Part shown: one piece after another, positions 36,096-45,462 of the stretch
How positions within the stretch are numbered: position 1 is the stretch's first letter
Layout of the letters: every line of letters starts with the position of its first letter
NCBI GenBank assembly: GCA_013287475.1
Contig: JABDDT010000004.1
Span: forward strand, 20,547-84,546
Origin: Bacteroidota bacterium
GTDB lineage: Bacteria > Bacteroidota > Bacteroidia > Chitinophagales > Chitinophagaceae
Direction of reading: 5' to 3'
Length of the DNA: 64,000 bases
Position numbers and translations under genes: made by a program
Notes under the pieces: generated by a model
Database searches by the model: none
What the model was told of the DNA's origin: nothing
What the model saw: the letters and a program-made list of their open reading frames with translations, nothing else

Positions 36096-38603
36096 CTAGT
36101 CTTTAAGAACATGCATTGTTCCAATCAAATTATTCTTGTTATAACCATAAATACTGAGCAAATAAGTACCTGAAGTTAAAAAATTTGTATTTACAACAAC
36201 GTTGGTCTTGTTACTTATCTGTTGCTGATAGACGATTTCCCCTGATACATTATAGATGATAACGACATAAGTTTTACTATCACTTAATCCGTTAATGCTG
36301 ATGGACTGGCTGAAAGGGTTTGGATATGAATTAATGGTCTGATTCGGGAAATCCGGATCGGTTATCCCATTGATTGTATTGCGGGTTATTTGCAAACTAT
36401 CAATGGCTGTTTGAGAAGTAAAACAGGTATCACTGGTTTTCATGCGTACATATATCTCGTTGGAGCCAACATTCAAAGTGGAAGTATTCAAACTAAGTGA
36501 ATTACTGTTGCCTTCAGTTTGTAGTATCCTTGTAATTGAAGGGTCGCTCGCAAAAGTATATGTCGGCATAGCTCCTCCGCCTCCTGTGTTGGTTGCTGTA
36601 ATAATTACCGGGTTAGAACCGCTGGTTACGGATGAAATATTGGAAGATAGTGTTACGACCGGGGTAACAGGACTTACCACCGTGAAAGTGTAAGAAACTG
36701 TTTGAGTAATGGTGGCATTTGAATCCATTAAAGAAATATTATGTGTACCTGTTAAAAGGTTGTTTGTATTAAAAGAGCAACTGTTGTCCTGCGCAATGGA
36801 TAACCTGGTATTATCCAAGTAGATTTTTACAAAAGTTCCTGTGGTGGTATCCGGTAAATTCAGGATATTTAATTTCTGCAATCCCTGGTTTTGGCAATAA
36901 CTACTATCCAGTCCCATAACAACTGGCAATCCATTCAATATACTATCTGAACTACCCTGTACTTTTAGTTTGTATAACATTCTGCCCAGGGTAAGATACC
37001 ATGTAGTATCCCTGAAATATGTTAAGCCCAGTGGAGAACAGATTTCAGTTATTTGTCCGGTAGACCTGTTTCTAAAATATCTTCGATTAGCTGAGGCAGC
37101 ATTTTTACTGAAGAAAGTCAGGTCACCGTTGGGACCTAATAAATCTATCTTACAGTCATTAGGGAAAGCTGTCATTTGATTGCTTGTTCCAAGACTATCC
37201 CTTAACCAGATTTGCATGTGCCCTGAAAGATCCGGTTTTGAATAAGCAATGTATTTATCATTTATCTGGTAAGTTCCGGACCCATTCATTCCCCAATCAC
37301 TTAATAATATATCCGTTTGACCATTATAAAAATGCAAAGAATAGGTTTGGTTAGAGCAACAGGGGTCCTGTTTAGTGTAGACAACATTTTTTCCATCAGT
37401 TAATGGATATACATTCCACTTATTACCCAAATTATTGGTCAATAAAGTAGTTGTGTTATTCATATAACTGTAAATATTATAGTCATTACCCCAATATGCA
37501 ACCTCCCCGTTGGAAGCCAGGTCGTTATCGGAATTCCCGGCCGACGAAGAAATAATTGTACTCGAAGCTGTTTGAAGGTTTCTGAAGTAAAGCAAAGTAT
37601 CATTTGAAAAAATAGCATTATTGCCCGCTACCTTCATTGAAAAGGCCGAATTGGCAGGACCGAGAGGATATAACATATTGGTATTCCAATCATAAAATGA
37701 ATCTAAAAAATTTGCATTCACTGTTGTAAAAATTGCACCATAATTAGTGAGGGTCGAAGCTTCATTATGATTAAAACCCATAACAAGAGGACCCGGAAAT
37801 GGAATTACCGTCGAGTCGCCGGTTGCAATGTTTACGATTCTTGATCTGGATATATAGGAGTTATTATCATTCATTGTATTCAGACTTCCTGCCCACCATG
37901 AATTCGAAACTAGAAGTTTGTTATAATTAAAATCCAGAATTTGGTCACCAGCCGCAAATACCTCTTGAATGTTTTGACTGTTTTCTACAAGTATCGGTGC
38001 CTGAAATACCGTGCTTTGTCCGCGCGCGTCAGTAGCCGTGAAATTAATATTTGCTGAAACACCTTCATACGCGGATAAATCTATCATTGAGTCTACTGAG
38101 TCTCCGGTATTGATGTTCAATCCCGTGAAGCCTGTATTAAGGTCTCCACTTACATTCAGATTACAACCACTGCTGTCTGTACACTTTGCCTTTAGATGAA
38201 TCAAAGGAGTTGCCGTTGAATAACTTAGTGGAGATTCTACTATTAAAACAGGAGGAATATCATAAATAAAATCCTGACTGGCCGTTTGCTGATTACCCTG
38301 ATTATCATTTGCAGTTACTATTGCTGTTAAAGTACCTTGGGTCAGCCCCGCCATTGACATACTGCCTTCATAGTAGCCACTTACAGGATTAAGTATAAGA
38401 GCTGTTTGTCTTCCGCTAACATTTGCTGATGCTATTGAAATGGGCAAAGTGGATGATATTGCTACCTGTATTAGAAGTGTTCCACTTACAAATTCCAATG
38501 AATGTGGATTTTGAAATGGGGAATAAAAAGTTATAAAGATATTTTGTGCAAACGAAGTTTGGAAAATCAGATAAAAAATCACAGTTCCGGTCAATTTTTT
38601 CAT
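36096..38603 (-). CDS. Large secreted protein with T9SS sorting domain
   Basis: 835 aa. Signal peptide to about FAQN (residue 20). The body has beta-sandwich segments at the N-terminus (about 25-210, Ig/cadherin-like), a beta-propeller-like middle with WxxD repeats (about 215-560, for example VVYTKQDPCCSNQTYSLHFY and IAYSKPDLSGHMQIWLRD), and further sandwich domains. The last ~80 residues are a type IX CTD: INSYPNPFSQSISINGLSDS to GTYLLSIYGYNK...MHVLKD. It is probably surface-exposed. Function not identifiable. Confidence 0.87.
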   Translation of the reverse strand: MKKLTGTVIFYLIFQTSFAQNIFITFYSPFQNPHSLEFVSGTLLIQVAISSTLPISIASANVSGRQTALILNPVSGYYEGSMSMAGLTQGTLTAIVTANDNQGNQQTASQDFIYDIPPVLIVESPLSYSTATPLIHLKAKCTDSSGCNLNVSGDLNTGFTGLNINTGDSVDSMIDLSAYEGVSANINFTATDARGQSTVFQAPILVENSQNIQEVFAAGDQILDFNYNKLLVSNSWWAGSLNTMNDNNSYISRSRIVNIATGDSTVIPFPGPLVMGFNHNEASTLTNYGAIFTTVNANFLDSFYDWNTNMLYPLGPANSAFSMKVAGNNAIFSNDTLLYFRNLQTASSTIISSSAGNSDNDLASNGEVAYWGNDYNIYSYMNNTTTLLTNNLGNKWNVYPLTDGKNVVYTKQDPCCSNQTYSLHFYNGQTDILLSDWGMNGSGTYQINDKYIAYSKPDLSGHMQIWLRDSLGTSNQMTAFPNDCKIDLLGPNGDLTFFSKNAASANRRYFRNRSTGQITEICSPLGLTYFRDTTWYLTLGRMLYKLKVQGSSDSILNGLPVVMGLDSSYCQNQGLQKLNILNLPDTTTGTFVKIYLDNTRLSIAQDNSCSFNTNNLLTGTHNISLMDSNATITQTVSYTFTVVSPVTPVVTLSSNISSVTSGSNPVIITATNTGGGGAMPTYTFASDPSITRILQTEGNSNSLSLNTSTLNVGSNEIYVRMKTSDTCFTSQTAIDSLQITRNTINGITDPDFPNQTINSYPNPFSQSISINGLSDSKTYVVIIYNVSGEIVYQQQISNKTNVVVNTNFLTSGTYLLSIYGYNKNNLIGTMHVLKD

Positions 38604-38941
38604 CTCAGGATAAATTAATCATCTGTTTGAGAATTTCCATTCTAATTAACTGGAAGATTACCTTATAAAAATATACCGATTTTTTCGTAAATGAAATTGG
38701 TTTTTACTAATGAGCTATCCGGAATGGCGGGATTAACTAAATCTAAACAAAGCATTCAAAACGCTTGGTATGAACCAGTTAACCGGGAGTCACGGGAATT
38801 AAACGAAAGCGATTTTTGTAAAGGAAGGACAAACAACATGCGATTCCTGTTGAAATGGACGCTGAAATGATTTAAAATCTCAAACTATTGTATTCAAAAT
38901 GAAGGAGCGATAGGTTAAATTTATTGACCAATTTACAAAAA
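38604..38941. other. Intergenic region between divergent genes
   Basis: 338 bases between the T9SS cargo gene (minus) and the DUF4386 gene (plus). A ten-codon frame at about 38838 (MRFLLKWTLK) is preceded by a purine-rich AGGAAGG at a plausible distance, but is too short to claim. I see no repeat, RNA or clear promoter. Confidence 0.4.
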
Positions 38942-39637
38942 ATGAAATCTTTGCAGGAACCTATAACTAAAATTACTACCGGAAGATTTGCGTTAATCGC
39001 AGGAATTGCGATGGTTTTCATGGGAGCAACTCCCTATGCTGAGTTTTTTGTTTATCATAAACTTGTCGTTTCGGGCAGTGCTGAAGTAACAGTCAAAAAT
39101 ATTTTAGCGAATAAAAACCTCTTCATTACAGGCATATTTGGTTACCTAATAAACTTTATTGCAGATGTGGTTGCTGCCTGGGCGTTTTATGGGTTACTCA
39201 AACCGGTAAATGAGATGCTTTCCCTGCTTACGGCCTGGTTAAGGTTGGTGTATACCGTAATCAGTTTAGCTGCGCTCCTTAATCTTCTTACAGTTTTAAG
39301 GTTAGTGAACAGTGCTGAATATTTAACAATATTTGATGCTGATCAATTGCATTACCAGGTCATGTTCTCTCTTCATGCTTTCCGGGACGGTTGGACATTT
39401 GCGTATTATTTTTTTGGAATTCACTTGATACTCTTAGGTTATTTAATTTTCAAGTCTTCCTATATACCCAGGATAATCGGAGTCTTATTAATCGCTGATG
39501 GTCTGGGGTGGATTATAAATACCATACAACCGGTTATTTTTCCACATATAAATTTGGAGTTTATAGCTATAACCTTCTTTGGAGAATTGGTATTATTATT
39601 TTGGCTGCTCATTAAAGGTCCAAAGATTCAGGTGTAG
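38942..39637 (+). CDS. DUF4386 family membrane protein
   Basis: 231 aa with six predicted transmembrane helices, starting near MKSLQEPITKITTGRFALIA, including YLINFIADVVAAWAFYGLLK and FGIHLILLGYLIFKS, the latter close to the DUF4386 motif FFGLHLLLLGYLI. A TTG 18 bases upstream is in frame, but the ATG is preferred. It is the first of four closely spaced plus-strand genes (gaps of 37, 53 and 39 bases) that include two hydrolases and a fucosidase. Function unknown. Confidence 0.85.
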   Translation: MKSLQEPITKITTGRFALIAGIAMVFMGATPYAEFFVYHKLVVSGSAEVTVKNILANKNLFITGIFGYLINFIADVVAAWAFYGLLKPVNEMLSLLTAWLRLVYTVISLAALLNLLTVLRLVNSAEYLTIFDADQLHYQVMFSLHAFRDGWTFAYYFFGIHLILLGYLIFKSSYIPRIIGVLLIADGLGWIINTIQPVIFPHINLEFIAITFFGELVLLFWLLIKGPKIQV

Positions 39638-39674
39638 AAATTGACTATATTCAGCTAATGAAAAAAGTTAGGAA

Positions 39675-40451
39675 ATGAAAAACATACAATCTATCAGTTT
39701 TCTTTTGATACCTCTTTTAGCATTGAATGTTCAATTTGCTTTTTCACAGTCCTCAAGATTCAGTGCGGGTAAGTATGGAAATGATAAAGGCGATACATTG
39801 AAATACAGGATGCTTTTTCCTGATGCGGATACATTGCGCAAATACCCGTTAGTAATTTTTTTACATGGATCCGGGGAGCGCGGCAGTGATAACGAGGCGC
39901 AATTAAAATGGGGCGTAATGAATTTTGCAACAGATCAGAATATGATCATGCATCCGGCCATCGTGATTGCACCTCAGTGCCCGGAGAAAATGGGCTGGTC
40001 CAATTTCTCGCGTGGTAAAACCAGTTCGGATATGCACCTTCTGCCTGAACCAAGCAAACCCATGGAATTGTTGATCGGACTTATCCATCAATTAATCAAA
40101 ACAATGCCTGTGGATACTAACCGCATTTATATCACCGGGCTTTCAATGGGTGGCTTTGGAACCTATGATGCTATAGAAAGATACCCTGGTTTATTTGCCG
40201 CAGCAGTTCCTGTTTGTGGAGGAGGTGATGTTTCTAAAGTTTCAACTATTACTCATTTGCCTGTCTGGGTTTTCCAGGGTGCGGAAGATCCGGCTGTGAA
40301 TCCCTCTTATGCCCTTGATATGCTGGAGGCCTTAACTAAATCCGGCGCTCACCCCGGATTTACCCAATATCCGGAAGTCGGACATTTTTCATGGCTCGGT
40401 GCTTATAGTGATCCGTTGATGATGGAATGGCTTTTTAAGCAGCATAAATAA
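39675..40451 (+). CDS. Secreted alpha/beta hydrolase (esterase/PHB depolymerase-like)
   Basis: 258 aa. Signal peptide to about FAFS (residue 24). Serine hydrolase triad: Ser in TGLSMGGFGTYDA, Asp in VWVFQGAEDPAVNP and His in YPEVGHFSWLGAY. The oxyanion-side motif is FLHGSGERGSDN. It resembles the phospholipase/carboxylesterase and PHB-depolymerase-like secreted esterases found in polysaccharide-utilisation loci. Substrate unknown. Its start lies 37 bases after the DUF4386 stop. Confidence 0.9.
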   Translation: MKNIQSISFLLIPLLALNVQFAFSQSSRFSAGKYGNDKGDTLKYRMLFPDADTLRKYPLVIFLHGSGERGSDNEAQLKWGVMNFATDQNMIMHPAIVIAPQCPEKMGWSNFSRGKTSSDMHLLPEPSKPMELLIGLIHQLIKTMPVDTNRIYITGLSMGGFGTYDAIERYPGLFAAAVPVCGGGDVSKVSTITHLPVWVFQGAEDPAVNPSYALDMLEALTKSGAHPGFTQYPEVGHFSWLGAYSDPLMMEWLFKQHK

Positions 40452-40504
40452 AAGAAGCAGAAGCTTACATTGATACAAAAATTTGCCGAAAGTCACCCGT
40501 AAGA

Positions 40505-41797
40505 ATGAAAAATAATCGAAGGGAGTTCCTGAAATTTTCCGGCCTTGCCGGACTGGGCATGGCCGGAGGTATTATGAAAGGCTTTTCAGCGGATTTCACC
40601 CTGAGCGATTATCCTAAAACAATGAACAAGAAGAATCCCAATGATTTTAATGATGAAGAGCTTTCCATGATTGGCTTATATGGTCCCTGGGCTGCATCCC
40701 TTACCGCGAATAAATTACCTTCTTTTTCATTTAGGAATTCTGAATGGACCAATATAGAATCATGGCGTCCTGTCGCAAGCCAAAGGGTTAAAGACAGGAT
40801 GTCTATTCCTGATATCGGTGGACTGCCGGAAGTCCGTGTGATAAAAGAAATTGAATTTGATGGTTTATTGATACAGGAATTGCAATGGCAACTTCCCTAT
40901 GGCCGACCTACAGAAGCGACCCTTTTGAAACCTTTACATGCAAACAGACCTCTTCCCGGTGTACTTGCATTCCATGATCATGGAGGCAATAAATATTTCG
41001 GCAAAAGAAAAATTACAAAGACAGAAAATACACTGCATCCTTTATTGGTTGCACATCAGAAGGAATATTATTCCGGACTGGCCTGGGCGAATGAACTGGC
41101 CAAAAAAGGATATGTCGTATTAGTACCTGATGCTTTTGCTTTTGGGAGCCGGCGTGTGATGCTGCGGGACGTTCCGAAATCTTTGAGGAGGGGTTTGAAT
41201 GACGATGATCCGGAGAATTCTGACAATATCACTGCTTATAATAGTTGGGCATCAGACCATGAACATATCATGGCTAAATCCTTATTCAGCGCAGGCACTT
41301 CATGGCCAGCTATGTTTTTTGCGGAAGATCAGAAAGCGCTGGATATACTCTGTTCACTGAAAGACGTCGATGCTAAACGTGTTGGATGCGCCGGACTTTC
41401 CGGTGGTGGTCTTCGGACAGTCTTCATGGGCGGCCTCGATCCCAGGATCCAATGTGCTATTAGCGTAGGATTCATGACAACCTGGAAAGATTTCTTATTA
41501 TACAAGTCAGTTACGCATACATGGATGGTATACGTACCTCTTCTTCCCATGGAATTGAATTTTCCCGAAATACTCGGGTTGCGCATACCATTGCCAACGC
41601 TCATATTGAATGATAAAGAAGATGAATTATATTCTCCTGAAGAAATGAAAGAGGCTGACAGGATCCTAGCCGAGCTGTATCATAAAGCAGGTGCTGATGA
41701 CCGTTATAAATGCTCATATTATCCGGGTCCGCATAAATTTGATGAAGCTATGCAGGCTGAAGCTTTTTCTTGGTTTGACCGCTGGCTAAAAAGATGA
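40505..41797 (+). CDS. Alpha/beta hydrolase (Abhydrolase_7-like), Tat-type signal
   Basis: 430 aa. A twin-arginine leader (NNRREFLKFSGLAGLGMAGG) signals export of a folded protein. The core is of the dienelactone hydrolase/acetyl-xylan-esterase-like type: ARVLAFHDHGG-type oxyanion segment (GVLAFHDHGGNKYFG), Ser in GCAGLSGGGLRTVFMGG (about residue 300), Asp in TLILNDKEDELYSP and His in YPGPHKFDEAM. The ordering fits large alpha/beta hydrolases encoded in carbohydrate loci. Between the nucleophile and the Asp is a long insert that could form a lid. Confidence 0.88.
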   Translation: MKNNRREFLKFSGLAGLGMAGGIMKGFSADFTLSDYPKTMNKKNPNDFNDEELSMIGLYGPWAASLTANKLPSFSFRNSEWTNIESWRPVASQRVKDRMSIPDIGGLPEVRVIKEIEFDGLLIQELQWQLPYGRPTEATLLKPLHANRPLPGVLAFHDHGGNKYFGKRKITKTENTLHPLLVAHQKEYYSGLAWANELAKKGYVVLVPDAFAFGSRRVMLRDVPKSLRRGLNDDDPENSDNITAYNSWASDHEHIMAKSLFSAGTSWPAMFFAEDQKALDILCSLKDVDAKRVGCAGLSGGGLRTVFMGGLDPRIQCAISVGFMTTWKDFLLYKSVTHTWMVYVPLLPMELNFPEILGLRIPLPTLILNDKEDELYSPEEMKEADRILAELYHKAGADDRYKCSYYPGPHKFDEAMQAEAFSWFDRWLKR

Positions 41798-41836
41798 ATT
41801 TTGTCATATATTAAGGGAAGATCTACTTTTAAGCAT

Positions 41837-42904
41837 ATGAACAGGAAAATTTTTATTTTTCTTTTGGGCCTTATGATTGTTTTTTCCTATGCTTTTTCGC
41901 AGGCATATAAAGAACCAATTCCTTCCTCCATACCCAGTCATTATCAATTAGCCCAGATTGACAGGAAATACGGTATGTTCATCCATTTCGGGATTAATAC
42001 TTTTTATGATATGGAATGGACCGATGGAACTAAACCTGCATCATCTTACAAGCCTGAAAAAATTGATGCAGACCAATGGGTAGGGACGGCTAAAATGGCC
42101 GGTATGAAATATGTCATTTTGGTATCCAAGCATGTGGACGGCTTTTGTCTCTGGGATAGTAAATACACAGATTATGACGTAAGCAATTCGGGTAATAAAA
42201 CGGATGTAGTAAAAGAAGTGGCTATGGCTTGCAAAAAATATGGTGTCCGGATGGGTATTTATTATTCGCTTTGGGACAGGCATGAGAATGCTGATTTGAA
42301 TGACCTTTCATTGGATAAAGCATATAATGAATACATTATAAATCAGATAAAGGAATTGATTGGTATTACAAACAGATATACAAATATTGTTGAACTCTGG
42401 CTGGATGCCGGCTGGGAAAAAAAGCGGGAGCGGTGGCCAATTGCTGAAATATATAAAACAGTAAAAGTGTTGGCACCACAATGCCAGGTAGGAGTGAACT
42501 GGTCCATCGGAAGACCTGATAACCCCGATCCTGATTCAGCTTTTTTGTTGCCAACCATGCAAAAAGAAGGTTATCCGATCCGGTATTTTCCAAGCGATTT
42601 CAGAATGGGCGATCCTTATCTGCCCGCAGATCCTGATCCCAAATTGTTTTCTCATAATGGCAAACTCTATTATATGCCCTGGGAAACAACGGTATGCATC
42701 AGTCAGAAATGGTTTTATAACACAAAAGATAGCATTTATAAAACACCTGAGGAACTTCTGATGATTTATAAAAAAGCAACGGCGCAGGATAATATTCTGA
42801 TTTTGGATCTTCCGCCGGACAGGAGAGGGAAGCTAAGGGAGAAAGACAGGCAACTTGTATTTGCTTTAAGGAGATTAATTGCTGAGGATAATGACACGCA
42901 TTAA
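41837..42904 (+). CDS. GH29 alpha-L-fucosidase, catalytic domain only
   Basis: 355 aa with a signal peptide to about AFSQ. The GH29 barrel is evident: YGMFIHFGINTFYDMEWTDG, KYVILVSKHVDGFCLWDSKY, GIYYSLWDRHEN and the nucleophile Asp in NIVELWLDAGWE. The C-terminus ends ILDLPPDRRGKLREKDRQLV, lacking the C-terminal beta-sandwich of many fucosidases, so it is a short form. An in-frame ATG at 41801 precedes it, but the ATG at 41837 fits the signal peptide. The upstream hydrolase genes suggest an esterase plus fucosidase pathway for a decorated glycan. Confidence 0.88.
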   Translation: MNRKIFIFLLGLMIVFSYAFSQAYKEPIPSSIPSHYQLAQIDRKYGMFIHFGINTFYDMEWTDGTKPASSYKPEKIDADQWVGTAKMAGMKYVILVSKHVDGFCLWDSKYTDYDVSNSGNKTDVVKEVAMACKKYGVRMGIYYSLWDRHENADLNDLSLDKAYNEYIINQIKELIGITNRYTNIVELWLDAGWEKKRERWPIAEIYKTVKVLAPQCQVGVNWSIGRPDNPDPDSAFLLPTMQKEGYPIRYFPSDFRMGDPYLPADPDPKLFSHNGKLYYMPWETTVCISQKWFYNTKDSIYKTPEELLMIYKKATAQDNILILDLPPDRRGKLREKDRQLVFALRRLIAEDNDTH

Positions 42905-42975
42905 TAATCCGAGTAGTTATTTATTTTGTCCTGACTTTTGTAATATGTATATCATCATTCACATAAAATTGTCAA

Positions 42976-43419
42976 GTGACTGACTTCAATTCAATCATCG
43001 AAAAAGCGAGTATAATCCTTCTTGTGGACTGGCCTGACCGGAATGTTCCCCAATCACTGGTTCTATCGGGCTTAACAGTCTATTCATATTCACCTAATGG
43101 CTATTCACAAGTATTTATTGAAAAGGATCATCCCGGGAACCAAGATGAGGATTCTAAATCTTTTTCTACAGCCCTAGTTGAAGTGAATAACCTTAATTTC
43201 CGGCCTGTAGATCATCCGCCAAATGCAGTTGACATAGTCACTATTTATCGTCCCGCAAAAGAACATGCTGAAATCATTGCGAAGCATGTTCTTCCTTTAG
43301 GAGCCAAAATCGTTTGGCTCCAGCCACCAGTTGAATCCACCAAAACGGAACGGATAGCAAAAGAAAACGGATTAATATTTATTCAGGGAAGAGATATTCG
43401 TGAAATAATAATTCATTGA
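42976..43419 (+). CDS. CoA-binding domain protein (YccU-like)
   Basis: 147 aa Rossmann-fold protein. The ILLVDWPDRNVPQSLVLSGL start and the end motif GAKIVWLQPPVESTKTERIA followed by GRDIREIII fit CoA_binding_2. Family members bind acyl-CoA-type ligands in vitro; physiological role unknown. It begins with GTG. The N-terminus is shorter than the usual GKxxAVVGAS opening and its conserved dinucleotide glycines are replaced (IILLVDWPDRN), so function may differ. It converges with the RNB gene. Confidence 0.75.
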   Translation: MTDFNSIIEKASIILLVDWPDRNVPQSLVLSGLTVYSYSPNGYSQVFIEKDHPGNQDEDSKSFSTALVEVNNLNFRPVDHPPNAVDIVTIYRPAKEHAEIIAKHVLPLGAKIVWLQPPVESTKTERIAKENGLIFIQGRDIREIIIH

Positions 43420-43440
43420 TTCCACTACTCTCAACAAGGA

Positions 43441-44916
43441 TTATTTAATTCGCTTGAAGTCAATAAATCCGTGATTGATATCAGTATGAATTAATTGGAC
43501 ACGTGTTCGGTCTCCTACGTCCAATCCCTCGAAACCACTGACTACTTTTCCTTCTACCGGAGGGTTAAAAACCCGAACCCAGGTTCCTTTGTCGGAAACA
43601 CCCGTTACGATACCATCAAATTGCCTTCCAATACTTCCGCCCAATAAAAGTGCGGCTGTAGATTTTTCAACCCGGCGTTCAACCTTCCTGGCACCATCCT
43701 CCATATCTGTGCAATGGCCCGCCAGTTCTTCCAGTTCTATATTTGTATAAGGTATTGGATTTTTATATAGTGCAGCTTTCAATAATCTTTGTGTGATCAA
43801 ATCAGGATAGCGTCTGTTCGGAGCAGTAGAATGCGTATAATCTTTAATAGCCAATCCGAAATGTCCAACACTTTTTTCACCAGGGTATTCCACAACATAT
43901 TCTCCCGATCCCAGCAATTTAATTACACTGAGTGAAATATCGGGAAACTGATCAGGATCGGAGGATTTTACTGAGAGGAGAAACTGATCCAGTGCAGTTG
44001 AATCCGGCTGGGGAGGAAGTTGGAATTTCCATTCTGATGCGAGTTGCACGATCCTGTCCCAGCGTTTGGGAACACGTACCACTCTTCTGATGGATGGAAA
44101 ATTTCCAGAAGTAAGGAAGCGTGCGGTAACACTGTTTGCACAGATCATGAATTCCTGAATAATATCCTTTGCTTCATTCATCTTTTCTTCTTCAAGGCTG
44201 CTCACATTATCTCCTTGGAATACTGGCCGTGCTTCAATTGTTTCCAGGTTGAGTGCGCCGTTACGATAACGTAAGGTTTTCAGTTTTTTTGCCGCTTCGT
44301 TCTGGAGTCTGAGATTTTGATCCAGTCCGGGAACTGCAGCAATAGCATCCGGCATTTTTCCATTTCCTTCAATCCATGCACTGGTACTGTTATATGCAAG
44401 TTTCGCTTTATTATGAACGATAGCAGGATAGATATCGGGATTTTTTATTGTGCCATCCACTGCAACAATGTATTCAACTACAATGGAAGAACGGTCTGCA
44501 TTATATTTAAGAGAAGTCAGATCTGTAGAAAGCTTTTCAGGTAGCATCGGGAATATCAGCGCGCTGGTATAAACCGAAGTCGTATTGTGATTTGCATGTT
44601 CTTCAAAAACAGAAGTCTTATTCACGATAGAATCCACATCTGCAACTGCTACCAGGATTTTTACTTCGTCAGATGGCATAGGAATGGCTACAGAGAGTTG
44701 ATCCAGATCTTCTGAATCGTCATTGTCTATCGAACACCAGACCAGGTTCCGGAGGTCGCGCACCGGATCTGAAATTTTAGGCGCTGTTTCCTGCAAGCTG
44801 TTAAGTGTTGTCATCACTGTAGATGGGAAATCAATCAGAAATCCCTTATCCTGCATGGCGCTGCGGGCAATTCTCTGGAGCAGCGCCCGCTGACTGCCGG
44901 TGTTGGTATTATTCAT
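43441..44916 (-). CDS. RNB-domain exoribonuclease (RNase II family)
   Basis: 491 aa. An N-terminal segment of ~60 residues leads to the RNB catalytic domain. The metal-binding acidic cluster is SIDNDDSEDLDQ (about residues 64-76), followed by AVADVDSIVNK and LPEKLSTDLTSLKYNADRSS, and a late RNB motif YTHSTAPNRRYPDLITQRLL. A C-terminal S1-like domain (about 415-491; GIVTGVSDKGTWVRVFN) completes it. Two cold-shock domains of typical RNase R are absent, giving a short RNase II-like enzyme. It degrades RNA 3' to 5'. Confidence 0.92.
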   Translation of the reverse strand: MNNTNTGSQRALLQRIARSAMQDKGFLIDFPSTVMTTLNSLQETAPKISDPVRDLRNLVWCSIDNDDSEDLDQLSVAIPMPSDEVKILVAVADVDSIVNKTSVFEEHANHNTTSVYTSALIFPMLPEKLSTDLTSLKYNADRSSIVVEYIVAVDGTIKNPDIYPAIVHNKAKLAYNSTSAWIEGNGKMPDAIAAVPGLDQNLRLQNEAAKKLKTLRYRNGALNLETIEARPVFQGDNVSSLEEEKMNEAKDIIQEFMICANSVTARFLTSGNFPSIRRVVRVPKRWDRIVQLASEWKFQLPPQPDSTALDQFLLSVKSSDPDQFPDISLSVIKLLGSGEYVVEYPGEKSVGHFGLAIKDYTHSTAPNRRYPDLITQRLLKAALYKNPIPYTNIELEELAGHCTDMEDGARKVERRVEKSTAALLLGGSIGRQFDGIVTGVSDKGTWVRVFNPPVEGKVVSGFEGLDVGDRTRVQLIHTDINHGFIDFKRIK

Positions 44917-45051
44917 GTAGTGGACAAAAATAGGTATTGCCTGTTAAAGTACAATTCGCGGATAGTCAGATAAATAATGACGTCAGAATAAAAAAGAATG
45001 GCTTACGAATAGGATCGGTAAATAAAATAAATTTTTCCTGAATACCTATTC

Positions 45052-45068
45052 ATCGTAATATTGCGTTA
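45052..45068 (+). promoter_or_regulatory. Candidate ArsR operator 1
   Basis: The 17-bp site atcgtaatattgcgtta lies 10 bases before the arsR start codon. It has a near-palindromic core (CGTAATATTGCG). The same site with two substitutions occurs before arsC. Small palindromes with an AATATT centre fit an ArsR/SmtB binding site. Assignment is inference. Confidence 0.6.
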
Positions 45069-45077
45069 TATAAATAT

Positions 45078-45407
45078 ATGGGCCTTACTAAAACAGAAAT
45101 ATTTTCAGAAAAGCAGAATAAGCTGGCAACCATGATGAAGTCCCTGGCGCATCCGGCACGGATAGCTATTATTCAGCACTTAATTAAAATCAATTCCTGT
45201 ATCTGCGGTGATCTGGTCGAAGAACTTGGGTTGGCTCAACCAACCATTTCGCAGCATTTAAAAGAATTAAAAAATGCAGGTCTGATCCAGGGAACTATTG
45301 AGGGAACCAGTGTTTGCTATTGCATAGATCCGAAAGTGTGGAAGCAGTTTAAATCTTCATTTGAGAGTTTTTTCGTGAGTTATAATAATTCAGACAAATG
45401 TTGTTAG
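45078..45407 (+). CDS. arsR: ArsR-family arsenic-responsive repressor
   Basis: 109 aa winged-helix repressor. Contains HPARIAIIQHLIKINSCICGD, where the CxC pair corresponds to the As(III)-binding cysteines of the ELCVCDL motif, followed by the recognition helix region LAQPTISQHLKELKNAGL and the wing IEGTSVCYC. Two further cysteines end the protein (DKCC), possible extra ligands. As(III) binding should release it from DNA. It leads the arsenic cluster, and an operator-like palindrome lies 10 bases before its start. Confidence 0.92.
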   Translation: MGLTKTEIFSEKQNKLATMMKSLAHPARIAIIQHLIKINSCICGDLVEELGLAQPTISQHLKELKNAGLIQGTIEGTSVCYCIDPKVWKQFKSSFESFFVSYNNSDKCC

Positions 45408-45427
45408 CTATTTTTTTCAGTATATCA

Positions 45428-45444
45428 ATCGCAATATTGCATTA
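45428..45444 (+). promoter_or_regulatory. Candidate ArsR operator 2
   Basis: The 17-bp site atcgcaatattgcatta shares 15 of 17 bases with the site before arsR and contains a perfect 10-bp palindrome GCAATATTGC. It ends 18 bases before the arsC start. A second operator inside the cluster suggests that arsC and the genes after it have their own ArsR-controlled promoter. Confidence 0.6.
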
Positions 45445-45462
45445 AACAAATAATACTTTTTT

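Noticed and set aside
38838..38870. Ten-codon frame MRFLLKWTLK with a good Shine-Dalgarno-like sequence
   Set aside because: Too short to distinguish from chance, with no neighbouring evidence.
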